Assembly: GCA_019648995.1 (NCBI GenBank)
Contig: BLXT01004787.1
Coordinates: forward strand, 172,559 to 194,414
DNA: 21,856 bases
Direction of reading: 5' to 3'
Source of the DNA: Plakobranchus ocellatus
Lineage: Eukaryota; Mollusca; Gastropoda; Plakobranchidae
The notes under the pieces were generated by a model. It was not told the DNA's origin and did no database searches. It worked only from the letters and a program-made list of their open reading frames with translations. Position numbers and translations under genes: made by a program. Each line of letters starts with the position of its first letter. The first letter of the stretch is position 1. This document shows positions 1 through 13,400 of the stretch, piece by piece.

Positions 1-3000
1 TATGAGAGTTGCTTTATTATTTTTTTAACAAGGCTTATTTAAGGATGGGTTGATGGTGAAGCACCTTTGGAGAATAGCTCATATGTATCATTCACTATTA
101 AATATCAATTATTCCTGATGAACCCAACAGATTCACTAAATAACACGTATTTGTTAATTGTAGGTCTAATCAAGAAAAAATGTCCACAGGTTTATATGCT
201 TGGCAACTGTGTAAAATAATAGGCAAAACTCATAAGAATAGCACAACATAATACCGGTACTGTATGAACTCATTAATTTCATAATGGTCAAAGTTGCACA
301 AGCTTTTATTTAAAAAAAAAAATTATTATAGTATTTATAGATGATCATTACATGTTTTTCATTAGATCTTTCTCATCTTGTTTAATTGTGTGAAAAAAAA
401 AAAAAAAAACCCAACAAGACACAGTAGGTTTTTTGTAGTCCATCAAAAATTCATTGATAATTATGTTCAAGCCTTTATTTCTTTCAAGTTTAAAATTTTT
501 AATAACCAAGCTAATATATTCACTATCAGTTTATTTGACTTCCATGTGGCAGGATCTGGATACTTAACCTTACAAAATACTCTGCAGATTTGAACAATAC
601 CCATCTATAGATCCTGCAAATCTCTAATCAGTCAATCTTTATATTTAGAGCCAGCCTTTCTCCTCTCAACTGCCCATGCACAAACACACTTTTCAAAACA
701 TTTTTAAATCAGTCTGGAAAGTCTAAATAAAACTGAATCCAAATACATGTATTATGTTGTATGGCTTTTCCTTTTTGTGCATATATTCTACACAGTGAAA
801 GTTCACTGATGATCTCTAAACACAGCTTTTTTTTTCCATGAACAGTGAAAACGAGCACAATTCTAGGACAATATATAAATAAATTAAATACCCCACAAAT
901 TATCACATCAAGGCTTACTAGATAAGTGATAGCAAAAATATACAGAATAAAACAAATATTTACTGATTAAATTATTTTACTGTCAGCATTAACGTAATTA
1001 CTCCTCAATAAAGAAAAAAAAACATAGTATACATGTACATATTTCCAATATAAAGCTAACATAAGCTAAAGGAATTTTCATAGCTTAAGACAAGTTGAAT
1101 GTTATTGTTATATATCAAAGTTTTGATAAAAGAGAATTAAAATTTTTTTTTTTAAATTTTATTTCCAAAAAGTATATGAAATATTGGCTTTGAATAAATA
1201 TAAACCTTTTCATTTCACAGTGTTCAGTGACTAAAAATATTCAAAATGCATCTTTCCAGTAGACTGATCTCAAGATACTATTAATTTATACCTATCAGGG
1301 TGCAGCTTTTCATGATGAACTTAATAATTAAAAAATACACAATTTTTTGTCTCAAGAAAAATGTAGATAATAGTTATGTAAGCTTAACAAAAGATACGTA
1401 TCATTCTACTTAAAGCCTAAGGAATCAAGTGAAACTTAACTAGGGATCAATAGGTTGAACTATAGAACATACATTTCTGTATTTTGAAGGGTAAGCAAAG
1501 TAATTTTTAAAAAAACTTTCACAAACTATAAAACAGAGAAAGGATTCATTGTGTTACTAAAATTGAGACAGACATAGCCAGTTCAAATCAACCATGCTCT
1601 CATTATGAAATAAACATCCATGCAATAAAGGTCTCTTTGCCAGTTTGATTTTGGGTAACTTGTGAAACAAGTTTGAAAATTATGAATAATATTAATGCAT
1701 GAAAATAAGATTAAAAATTCTATTAAGAAGAACGTCTTCAATGAATAACACACCATTGCTGCATTAAAAAAAAATGGTCTCATAATTCTCATTATCTTAT
1801 TAGGCACGCCAAACCGACCCCACAGCCGCTAATAATAAGGGAAAACACCTAACAAGGTGGATCTTTGCTACAAAAAAGTTTTGTTTCACCTTTATAATTG
1901 ATCAAATGAAAAACTTTTCATCTTCAATTTGGTGTAAAACATGTAAAGGTTGAAGTAATTTTAGAATTAAAAATGAGAGCATGAATTTAATTAGTAATCT
2001 GTAAGGCAAAAAGTGCCAAAATGAAGATGGTGCGCCCACACTGCTTTGATGAGGTCGTCATGTAGAACAAACTTTGTGGCAAATACTGCAGTATTAGCTT
2101 TTGATTCCTTTAAAAATGGCTAAGATACTTCATCTTTTTCTGTTAAAATTTCTCAAAAGAAAATTTCCAAGGCTGTAAAATTTTTATTTATTGACCTACA
2201 AAAGCCATCTAAACATCGTTGTAAAATGCACCCATTCTTTTACATATTTAAATTTCATAAAAATACACCACATACGTCCCACCCGCGGCTCAAAAAAAGA
2301 AGCCATATTCCTGGAAATGATGTACCCTGATCATCAACTGATACCACAGAAAGCTTATTATAGCATCATCAGTCATGATTAATGTGAGTACCATCTGAAG
2401 GCATAAGCTCAAAATAGAGCTACATTCTCTGTTCCATGCTATTCTTGAATCGGTGAAGCACTCAAGTATTTGGTCTACTTTCACATGCTATATGTTATTC
2501 CATATTTATTAGATCTAATAGTTTGATTTGTTACTTTTAAAGAGTTTTATAAAAAATAAAATAAATACATGTAAATAAATTTGCACAAGGACACATGTTT
2601 ATATTTTAGACACCATTGGCCTACTTACCGACGTTTTTCTTGGTTGCTTTTTAATTTTCATGTTCATTAAACATAAGGGAAAGTTATGAACAGAGTCGAT
2701 CTCCTACTAAATTCTACAATAAATTAGTTATTTTGCACACACAACAACACTTTTTATCTGAAATTATAAACTTAACCTGAGGTTTTATGTTCAACAAAAT
2801 AATGAATATAAATGGTGTGATTCTATAGGATTTTTTTTTAACTGACAATGTGAGTGTGACACTGACAGCAAACCCAAATATTTAGATTCTGCTAGAAATC
2901 ATTAAATTTATCTTTTGAGGCCACTATATGCATCAATATCTGCAACACTGTAACTTTCAGTGCCACAGGAAAAATTGAGCATCATTATTGTTGACTTTGA

Positions 3001-4129
3001 TGCACTCAGGGTGAATTTTGTGATTGTCTCACGCATATTTTTTACGTTCCACCCTTTGAAAAATGGTCTTAGGCACTGATTATAATAGGGCAAATTTTAA
3101 CAACAATATTTGTTTTTTAAGCTATAGCTATGTTTAATACACCAAATGAAATGGTTTTCAAGCTGAAAACGCTCAAGGTAAAAATAATCTTCTCATATCA
3201 TTATGAAAATTTCAATTTGGCGTACCTAATCTCATCTTGGCTCAAACTTATTTTCTTCTAGTTAATCTGAGCTATCACATATAGTAAAATTTTTCTATTT
3301 TGGTCCAAATTTGGTCTAAATTTCTATACACATAAATTAGAGTTTCAGAGTTTTAGATCAAAAGGTTTTTGAGAGTACACATAATTAGTAAAAAACTAAT
3401 AAATAACTAATTACATAACTGAAATTGGGAAAAAACTTATTCAGCATTTTTATTTTCCAATAGCGGCTAGGTTTGTTAGCAATCTGTATGACTGTAAGTC
3501 AGTCATGGAAAAATATGAATGTCCCATACAAAAAATAGGTCAACAGCAGTGTTTAACCAGTTTTGCATGTTGATCTTGCATCTTAAAAATAATACTTTCA
3601 ATAGGATCACAAAGACCTTCATAATACCCTTTTTTTTTCTTTTTCTAAACTCTTCATCCAGTTTTTTGGTTGGTTAAAAAATAATTTTGAAGTAAATATC
3701 ACTTTTAAAGATTCCAAAATTTGTCCCATAACCACAGTAAAGGTAAAATAAACTTCCTGGTAACAAATTCTGTAACATAAAGAAAAATATAGGAAAATAT
3801 ATAGAAACCTTGACAGACAAAATGATTTTGTTCTACATGTATAAATGAGCCATTCTCGAAAGGTCAAATAAAAACTTTGCCTACTTGAAAACAAGACCAT
3901 ATATTTTCATAAAAACATTGGCAAAAGATAGTTTTTACGTTCAATATCAATTTATCTTCAATTGTACAGCCTTCGCCAAATCTTCCAGATGTTACGGGTG
4001 ACACAAATATATGTAGTAATATTTCCTTTTTTCTTACAAAGATTTTTTTTTTTTTTTTGGGGGGGAGGGGTCAGATTTTCTAAAAGTATAATGCAATAAT
4101 ATTGTGCTTAGATCTAAACTTAGATTTTA

Positions 4130-4790
4130 CCTTCACAGTCCTTTGCTAAGAGTCAACAGATGTATAATTTGTGTAATTGTAACATCCAGAAAAAAAAGAT
4201 GATAATTTTTTGTTTATTTTAATATTGTTCGTTCTTTCTTGTAAAATATGTAACATAATTGTATATTTATCCTAACCTGACAATTGATTATCAATTATAT
4301 CTCGCAGAGCCCAAAGTCAAAGAAAAAAATGTTGACACTGCTTCCCAATGTTATTGAGACAAAAATTTGTGTCAGTGTGACATGTGAAATTGATGATAAT
4401 TATATTGCTTATTTTTGAACTTGTTGGTTTTTTCATTTAAATATAAAACATAACTGTATACTTATGCCAACCTGATAAATAATAATCAATTATATTTCTT
4501 GGTCCAAAATCAAGGAAGAAAATGTTCACCATGCTTTCGCATGTTACTGAGACAAAAAAGTTGTATCACTGTCACATATAGAAGAAAGCATCATGAAAAA
4601 AAATGCCTTGACACTGAAATATAATCACACACATTACATTTTCATGACCATTTTCTTCATGTATATTACATGACAGAAGTGTGTAGGAACCTATAGATGC
4701 CAGAGTCAAAAAAGAAAACAAACCTTTTGCTTCCAAATGTTACAGGACACAAAATTTGTGTCATTGTAACACCTGGAATCAAAATATCTT
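4130..4790. repeat. Degenerate tandem repeat, unit about 195 bp
   Basis: A diverged block recurs at near-constant spacing. Its landmark, a CTTYC..ATGTTA..GAGACA stretch followed by a TTTGTGTCA-TGTGACA stretch, begins at about 4341, 4534 and 4730 (offsets 193 and 196). A clear earlier copy has its ATTTGTGTAATTGTAACA part at 4167 (offset 198). Between landmarks, the first two units also share GATGATAATT, AACATAA-TGTATA and ATCAATTATAT-TC in the same order. A weaker fifth unit may start near 3985. Identity is moderate, so the array is old. No coding content is seen. Confidence 0.7.
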
Positions 4791-5159
4791 ATTAATGGAT
4801 TCAATCAACCAGCAAAAATGGAGAACAGTTCTGTAGTATATACATAATTGAGTATTTTTTTAAGAAAGAGCAAAAATTAAAATTGTTTGGATACTTTGTA
4901 AATTAAACCTTCTGTACATTACATCTTAGATCTAGTTTTCTGGACATTACAAATCCAAAAATGTGACAGAAATTTAAAAAAATCTTTCTGTTCGCATTAT
5001 TGCTAAACCGAGAACTGAAAATCGAAGTAGATACCGTTCTGGTGTTTTAGGACAACATTGACTACACAAAGAGTGCCAACGTGGGCGAAAATTAGACATG
5101 CTTCTGTACATTGTGGAATGACAGAAACCAAATGGGTTTTTTTCCTGCCAAGCAGAGAG

Positions 5160-5181
5160 ATTAATTTGGGGCTAAATTAAT
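5160..5181. repeat. Perfect 8-bp inverted repeat (small hairpin)
   Basis: ATTAATTT and AAATTAAT flank a six-base GGGGCT loop. In such AT-rich DNA this can arise by chance, and no function is claimed. Confidence 0.5.
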
Positions 5182-6198
5182 CATTTTCTTTAATTTATTC
5201 ATGTAAAAATAAACGAAATTGTGAGAAAAAATGGCCCAAAAGCAGTAGTCCATAATGATGCAGTTTCATAAAGAAAATATGAATGAACACAATACATGTA
5301 TATTGTCTCTCTCTAACACATCCTTTAAAATATTCACCCATTCTTTTTAATACATCTAAGCATTGAGAGAGTATAGATGGCTTTGAAATTAAGTGGTAAC
5401 TGGAGATTGACCGTTTGAGAATAGCTCAAATACTATTGACAGTATGACACTAAGGGTAATATACAAAAAAAAATTTAAAAATAAAATGAATAAATCTAAT
5501 ATAACAACAGCAGCTTCAAAATTGAACCATTTCACATAAATACGTGTACAGGGCTGCAAAACAAACATATTAAAAAAACAATAAATGTTTAAATTTTCAT
5601 ATCACACAGGTTTTGACTGAGAAAACAAACAAGAATGATGCTATCTGGGCACATCTAGGCTAATGAGAAAGTTGTCCTCCAGCCATCTTTGATAATTGCC
5701 TCTCTGTCTGCCTTTTTTTCATGGAAAATGTATGTTTTTGTCTTTGTGTAGAAAACCCAAAAAAATAATCTTCCTCACCAATGACAAAGTATTGATAAGC
5801 TTCTGATAGGCCAAGACAGTATATGAATTTTCAAAAGCAAAGCTATAGCAAGTAACTGCACTATCTTGGCACTATCTTGCTAGAGTTGAATAGAATCCAT
5901 CTTCATTGCACTTATATTGTGACGCAATGTTTCTTTTGGATTTTGCATACCACCAGGCTGGCATCTCAATTCTTTTTAGGTCTTACAGATGGCTACTCTT
6001 TTAATTTGATGTTGATGTATTCAACGTTTCTGTTTGACACAATGTAGGCCTAAGACTTGTTCTAAAAAATTACATCTGTGATGAAATTTCAGAATTTTAC
6101 CATAAACAAAAAATGGAAAAAAGAAATACTGATCTAATTTGCTCTCTTCTGTATCCACCACCAAAATGTCTCCTTTCTATTCCATATCCACTCCTGCA

Positions 6199-6252
6199 AC
6201 ACACACAAATACACACACACATACTCACTCACTCACTCACCCACCCACCCAC
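6199..6252. repeat. Compound microsatellite (CA, then CTCA, then CCCA)
   Basis: An interrupted AC run passes into four ACTC-type tetramers and then CCCA tetramers up to a T-rich flank. This is an ordinary simple repeat that is likely to vary in length. Confidence 0.9.
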
Positions 6253-7177
6253 TTTTCTGCATTGATAGTTTTGAAATAAATTAACAACAAAGTTTTTGCA
6301 AGAAAATTCATTAGACTTAATGACAAGGTGTGTTTTGCATAAAGCACTCAGAGACAACTTTATTTTATAAATCTTATTGAAAAAGTTATTGTCCCTGAAA
6401 TATTTTGCTAACCTTGGTCAATTTATAATTTTTTGAGATAGACAGTCATAATGTTTCAAGGTTTAATACAAAACATTTATAATTAAAACTCCTGAATAAT
6501 TGAAGATTACTATAACTGTTGCAGGGAAAAAATAAGTTTTAAAAATCCAAATACAGTCTTATGTTGTGTAGAAGATATGAGCAAATGCACTAGAAAAACA
6601 TTTTAGCTCTTCCTGAAAGTAAGAGAAATTAAAAAAAAACAAAAAAACTGCCTTTTGAAAATTTGTCCAATAATATTTTTTAAATGCATCAATGGATTAT
6701 GAAATACAGTAAATCAGCCAATAAGTTCTCAGCTCAAAATATACAAATAATTAAGTATAACGAAACTAGTGTAAGCATTCAACTTACAACATACAAGACA
6801 ACACAGCTATGGATCAATTTGATTTTTATGGCATAATGTCTATGTATCAGATCAACAATTTCTTAATGCAAAGAAACAAATTAAAGGATAAGATTAAGTA
6901 TCATTCAAATTAAAGCTTTACATACTTTGAATAACTGGCAATTTTTCAAATTCATTTAACTGCAGAATTTATACATTAAAACAAACATAGTGTGATCGAT
7001 TCACTGAACAAGTAATAAGAAAATTATTTCAAAATAACCTACAAATAAGTCTACTAAAATATTTTATACTTACAAGGTGTGACTGGTTTAGTACAGAAAC
7101 ACTAGAGCAAGTTAAAAAAAAAAAAAATAGCCTTTTTCTGTGTTGAAGAAAACACGACAGCATAAAAAAAAATAAAC

Positions 7178-7425
7178 TCAGTATCTTAAGCTTTCATGGT
7201 CATCTTCACTTTTATGTTCAGAATGTCTTTCACAATAATCTGGTATGGGTTGCATTGCATCTTCGTATTTTGGTGGCAAGACCATGACTGAAGTCTCCTC
7301 TTGTTCATCCAGTTGGGCTTGACACTCAACAACAGCCTCTGAATGAAGTGGGTGAAGCATAATAGAAACAATGGCATCATATGCAGGTGGAAGCTCTGCT
7401 GCTGATTCACTAGGTCCAATCTGGT
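7178..7425 (-). CDS. Exon 3 (terminal) of the PPxY membrane protein
   Basis: The frame encodes residues 131-212, including ELPPAYDAI and VLPPKYEDAM, ending SLRY then TGA at 7180-7178. The stronger-looking acceptor (gatttacag, exon from 7436) would put exon 2's phase 1 into an immediate stop. A second AG eleven bases on (catcactag, exon from 7425) restores the frame, so I chose that one. Alternatively, a small unrecognised exon ending at a strong donor (AAAAAG|GTAAGT near 7523) could feed the first acceptor in phase 2. The PPxY reading frame is the same either way. Confidence 0.7.
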
Positions 7426-10400
7426 CTAGTGATGGGCTGTAAATCACTGAGTGTTTGCATATGTGATTAGAACAGAATTTTTAAAAATGAAAAAGGTATG
7501 ACATACATTTTTATGAACTTACCTTTTTGAAGTAAAGGTAAGAAAACAAAGATGAAATGTAAACCAAAAATTAATCATAAATGCCATAAAAATATAAAGC
7601 CTCCAACTTGAAAGAAGTAAACCTCAGTGGTTTCGGGCATTAATTTCAGAAAAAATAAAGGTAGCCTCTACTAATCAGATGCACAGTCATGAAAGAAAGA
7701 ATTGAGTATAATACATGTACTGACTAGCTGATGCCGCAGAAGTTGTAGGAAAATTGAGCCAATTATAGTATTACCGTTCTTGATCTACATTATTATTTTT
7801 AAATGTGTAATTGAGTAGCAGTATCATAAAATGAGTCGAGCTGCAGTCTGTATCACTGAGATCAACTCAAAATATTAAAGTAAAGAAGTAAAAGTTCCCA
7901 ATGTTTTATGTACAGAAACTCTGAAGCATGTATATAATAGAAAGTTCTCTACATAGAGAGGAGAGTAGTTTTTTAGCACTCTAGTTGGTGGTTTTCATTT
8001 AAAGTCAATCATACACAGTGAAAACTTGACTCATTTTGTGGGACTACTAGCACTACACAATTATTTTTTGCAAAAAATCTAAGTAAGTAAGATAGTTTTT
8101 AGTTCAAAATAATTTAAGGTATTATGCCAACATTTGGCACCATTTAAAAGAAATATTTTTACTTTTTTGTAAATTTCATCATTTTTATTTTCCACCTCAT
8201 TTCAGCATTTTAGACTTAGTGTTTTGAAACATATGAAAGTAAATCACTGAAATCAATGGTGACTGCCATCTTGCAAAATACCTGAGCATGTGTGGAAACA
8301 CTGAGATGCAGGCAAAGTTTCATCACCATGACATTTCATCCATTTTTGAGAAATAAGGTGCCGATCAAGAATGATGGTCCCAACAAGTATGATCGTGCCA
8401 AATACTGTAATGAAATTAAATATGAAAATAGAAATCATAATACATTAAATGATTGTTCAGTTTATTTTATTGCACTTTACAGAAATGCTTCTCATGATAA
8501 AAAAAAGTAAAGTGGGTCCCATGCTTAGTCCAAGCATTGGAGAATCAGGAGTAAGGTCCTGATTGTTCTTGGCATATGGCATTATCAGGTAGTTTGCCAT
8601 TGCTTTCCTCGCCACCTTTACTTTTGCCGGGTCTTAATAAGAGACCTAGCTACTCATTTAGTGCTGGGTGGACACAGAGGAGCAATGAAAAATTTACTTG
8701 GCCCAGAGTGGGATTCCAAACCTTGGACTTCCAACTTGGTAGCCAACTGTCCTAGCAGATGAGCCACCTCTCCCCCTGCTTCTCATGGTACTGATTGATA
8801 AATATAAGGGCAGGAGAGAATTTAAAAATTGTTTTATAGACAGCTGAAAGAAGGCTAAGAAGGTGTAAGTGTAAGACGTTAGCTGAGGCTAAGTATGGCG
8901 AGCTTATAGAAATAGAGACAGATAGAACCACAGACGCTAGAAACTGAAAGTGAAAACAAAAAAAAAGATACCATTTTGAAAGCCTACATGAAAAGAAACA
9001 TAAAAGAAACTGAAGTGCCTTTAGTTTAAAATTAAATGATACCAGAAAAGCGCAGTGGTCAAATGATGCACCAATAAAAGATTTATTTCAAACATTTTAT
9101 TTTACATTTACAAATCAAAGCAACATTTAAAGTCTTTCCAAAAACACCAACCATCTTAACCACTGTATATCTACTTAATGATTCTGTGTCAAAAAATATT
9201 ATTTATAAATCTGAAAAATATCAATTTTTCAAATTTCAATGTCTCACTACAAGGTTATGAAAAAGTAATATCAAAAGCGATGTTTTTGAAGTGCTTTGAA
9301 TTTTTTTTTTTTACTCTTTAGATGGCAAAATAGTCACTGTTGCTGTGCATAGAGTCTAGATCTAAACCTCAGAATGGCTGGTATTTTGATTTGGCCTTGT
9401 TTGCATGTGACAATTGGTCACAATCTGAGTAGGATTTGGTTAAATCTATTTTAGTTTAATATTTTTATTATTATTATTTTTGTTTTTACTTTGCTCACAT
9501 TTTTTTTATGTAGGGATTTCTGGATGGTTCTCGAAGGTATGAGAACATTGTTCAAAAGAAGTTGTTAGATTTTATCCTAGTGACATAATATAGTCATATC
9601 ATGTTTATGTCTAAAGGGGGGATAAATGAGAGTATTTATTTGGCCAATTTTTTAAACTAACCCTGATTACATAAGACGAGGGTTTCTACTTTATCATAGA
9701 AAAGTTGTTTGTTTAATATTGACTAATTAACCTGTATGCATTGCATGTAATAGTATTTTCTAGAAGGTGTGGGTGGTGGGTATAAAAGAGAAAGCTGTGA
9801 GATTGTTGGGAGCTCGCAGAGATTGCTGATGTTAGAAAGCTTGTAGATCTAATTCATTGTAGAAATTAAATTGATGTTCTGCAATTACTCTTGATTCAAA
9901 CTACATTCAATTTTCCGCAATTCTTGGAGTCATTACTATTTTTCAGTCAAGTTAAAAGAACTCATTGTCACAGGCAATGTTCAATTAGATCTATAGCTAA
10001 ACAGCACTAAACCGTCGAGACATCACTCAGGTTGAAATTTCATTCCTTATAGTTTATGTCATAAGGTTTTATCTCTAAAATTGAAAAGGAAACTTGGTTC
10101 TAAAACAAAGTTTGGTTTTTGTTTATAGCCAGTCCACAATAAGGTGATCTCAGGTTTTCAGGCCCTCCGTCAGGCTAGGACGTCAGTGGTGGGACTCCAA
10201 CCCATGCCAAAAGGATCCCTGCAGAATTCGGGGCAGACTAGCTAGCCAACGCCCCCATAAATCGTAAAGACACACTCAGGTCTGGCATCATTTTTTCAAA
10301 GAATACAAGGTTACCCTAAAATCACGTTGTAGAAAATGGATATGAGCGGTTATCCTTCATTATTGGATCCATAAACATACCTTGAGTTAAGAGCAAGCGT

Positions 10401-13400
10401 GGCACTAAGGTGTGATTTTCTTTATTTCTTAAATGAAACTTTCATAAATGGTTTATTTGCAATATATGACTCACGAAAAGTGACATAAAAAAAACAAAAA
10501 TAGTTTCTTTTTAATTACGGTTGACATGGTAACAAAAAAAAATGTTGCATCTTGGATATAAACATAATTTTCAACCTTATAACTTCATAAGATATGAACT
10601 TTTTCTTAGCAGGAAGATTTTAATGCTAAATTTGAAGGTTTTCACATAAGCTTTTGTGGTTAGAACAAAAAAAAAATTCATGTAATGTTTTTTAAATATA
10701 TAATATATAAATACAAACAAATTTTTGGACAAATAATAATTTGTAAAAAAAAATATAGATGCGATCCTAAAAGACCTTCTTGAAAAGCAACATATTACTG
10801 CCCTGAAACTTCATGTCAAGTTTCAGACTAGGAGTAGGAAAGTAGGTCCCATGCTTAGTCCAATTATAGAGGAACCAGGTGCAGGGTCCTGATTGTTCTT
10901 GGCATATACAGCTTTATGAGGTAGTTTGCCATTGCTTTCCTCGCCGCCTTTACTTTTGCCGAATCTTAAGAGACCTAACTACTCATTTAGTGCTAGGTGA
11001 ACACAAAGGAGCAATGAAAAATTGATTGGCCCGGGCTTGGATTCAAACCTCGGACATCTTATGTGGTAGCCAACTGCCCTACCAGGTGAGCCACAACTCT
11101 TCCACGTTTGTATGAAAAGCACCAAAGTTATAAGAACATTTGTCAACAAAAAAAACCTCATTTTGAGAAAAGGGCCGATAATGTCTGAGCAAAAATATTT
11201 GTGGTTGTGTAATCAATTATACGATGCCAGCTCCATAAGAAGGGTCTCCTTCAGCTCTCTCAAGCTCTTCCTATTTAGCCCTACGGGGTTATCGTATTTG
11301 TCTTCTTTCTGCCATTGTCTTGTCCAATTCATGTTGGCGGTAACTCAGGCATTTATTCCATCTCTGTTGTCAATCAGGTGACATCTTGACCAGTGGTCAG
11401 CCCATAAAGTCTCATAAGAGTATCATGAGTCCAAACCAATCTAGCATTCAATTCTGCTATGGCAGCAACAGTGTGCAGGTGCACTGTCCTTCTAGTGCAA
11501 AATCTAGTCTTGATGCATTTACTCCAAATAGAGTTATGGGGAGACTTGTTCATGTTCTGTGTGGCACCCAGATGGCATCGCCTCATCTTGTGTAAGGGGT
11601 ACACATGCTCACAGAGCAACTTTCTATCTAAAGGGTTGTGAATCATTGTTTTGCGCAATGCTGGAATTTGATTTTTCCTTTCGGCAAAGTTGCAATAACA
11701 AAATGGGGGACAAAACTTGTGCTGAGGATGTTTATCAGTAGAACAGCAGTGAAACTATGTTGCTAAAACAGCTTGTTGTTTCCGTGTGGTGTTGGGGAAG
11801 ATCGAATGGCACGGTTGTAATATATTGATAATTTTCTAATTGTTGCTTGGTCCAAACAACCTTTATCTTTCTCTCTGAGGGTTACTTTTGCCTTGGAGCA
11901 GTTGGTCATAACCTTCCTCAATGCTGCTCCCATGCGCTTTCCAATCTAATTTATGCACTCCTCTGATTATTCTGAATGGCCATTTCATGAAATGTCAACC
12001 AGTAGTGAAGAATTAAAATTGATTGCAGAGATTGAGTGCTTTTTTTTTCTTTCGTATGACCAAATTTCATTGATACACTGGTACCGCAGAAAATGAAAGA
12101 AAGCTATACCAAATATTTGGATGGCTTGCCATTGCAAGGGTTCATTTTTATAAAAACAAAAAAAAAGATAATTTTTTAAAATGTAAATTTCAGGATGCTT
12201 AATATACATTAAAAGACAGGAAAATAGCATAATCCTTTTATATTATGCTTCTTCAGGATGTGTTTGATTGAAAAAAATCATGCATTCTTTTGTTATTCCT
12301 GAAATTTTGTTAAAATGAAAAAATAAACAGAACTATGAATGCTGTGTAACACACCACACGTTCAAACCATGTTACTTTTCTTACTTAATAGCACTGAGGC
12401 TTTATTCTCCTAATCATTTGTAAAAATGCCTATACACTATTCATTAAGATCAAGAAAAAGGCTTGAATCTTCACACATTTGTCATTTTTAGGAGGTTGAA
12501 ATTTGTAACATACATGTACATCATTGTGACGTGTGTTACACGATTTTAAGACAAGTCTTACACTGATAAATCCATGCAGTATGTACATGATATATATACA
12601 TTATTTAGCTCACAAAACAAAATTTAACACTGATGACAAAAAGTAAAGTGACTTTGAGAGCCTTTAGATTTTTGTAATATTTTTGTACTCCAAAAAAATT
12701 TCATCCTTATTGTCTGGCCTCTTCCTGACTGAGACTTGTGTATTTCCACCCACTCCATAGCTTCTCACTTTTCCAGGGTCAACCTATTAAAAGCTTAGAG
12801 TGTTTATCAAGGTGTGGTGACTAGGCAGTTGATAATAGCTTTGAAATAGGCTTGTCTTGACCTAACCCTTTTTTTTTTTTTGGCTGGTGGTATTGCCAAG
12901 CTCTACACATCAGTCTTCAATTTCTTCTGTTGTTTCTCATTCTTAGCTTGTCGAAATGTGGCAATACACTCTCCTCTCTTCTTTCTGTATTCTTGGAGCT
13001 CACTAGGTGACATATGACTCCGACTTTCTTTTTTGTAGACGCCTCCATCCTCTTGTGTACTTTCCTAGGCTTTGTAAAATAAAGAGAATAGAAAGAGACA
13101 AGATCAAGCATGACTGGAATATTGATAAGTGAGTAGATAGCAGTATTTATTACCAATACAATGAGACCAAATCTCAAAGGTATAAAGCAGATAGAACAAT
13201 AAATTTTTTTTTAATCTAAAAAAATATGGTCCGGGTTGTATATTTGGAGGAGACAAAATAATTTTAAAAAATTGTAATGCCTGTGTCTCTTCACATTAAG
13301 AGAGAAGTCTAAATCTAAAGATTATCAATTAAGAATTTGGATTATGAATTATGAAATCAGATAGCTTAAAAGTAAGATCTAACTTATATACAGATTTAAT

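Larger units (their letters stand above)
1..7177. other. AT-rich non-coding DNA downstream of the PPxY gene
   Basis: I find no supportable gene here. Open frames are short, low in complexity and lack splice context. The part next to 7177 is 3'UTR of the minus-strand gene, but its length is unknown. Possible minus-strand poly(A) signals are an ATTAAA near 6467 and an AATAAA at 6364-6359. Poly(A)/poly(T) runs are frequent (for example 17 A at about 393-409, and a T run followed by GGGGGGGAGGGG near 4050-4070). The tandem array, microsatellite and hairpin in this stretch are listed separately. Confidence 0.5.

Noticed and set aside
2290-3093. Short frames of about 60 residues on both strands
   Set aside because: No start context, splice sites or recognisable motifs; expected by chance in this length of AT-rich DNA.
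4046-4072. T run followed by GGGGGGGAGGGG, with a similar G-rich word near 16900, considered as a quadruplex signal
   Set aside because: Only two G tracts in each place, not enough for an intramolecular quadruplex; the shared word is short.
9562-9973. TATAAAAG box and a more GC-rich patch between TGTTAG and TGTCACA ends, looking like a fossil solo LTR
   Set aside because: No target duplication, no second copy in the window and no linked retroelement coding sequence; the end motifs are too short to be convincing.
8507-11103. The tRNA-like heads considered as real tRNA genes
   Set aside because: They lack a complete cloverleaf, are repeated, and continue into a shared SINE body.
11112-11741. 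Several plus-strand frames of 60-89 residues
   Set aside because: They lie opposite the C-terminal transposase remnant, whose minus-strand motifs are recognisable; the plus frames are not.
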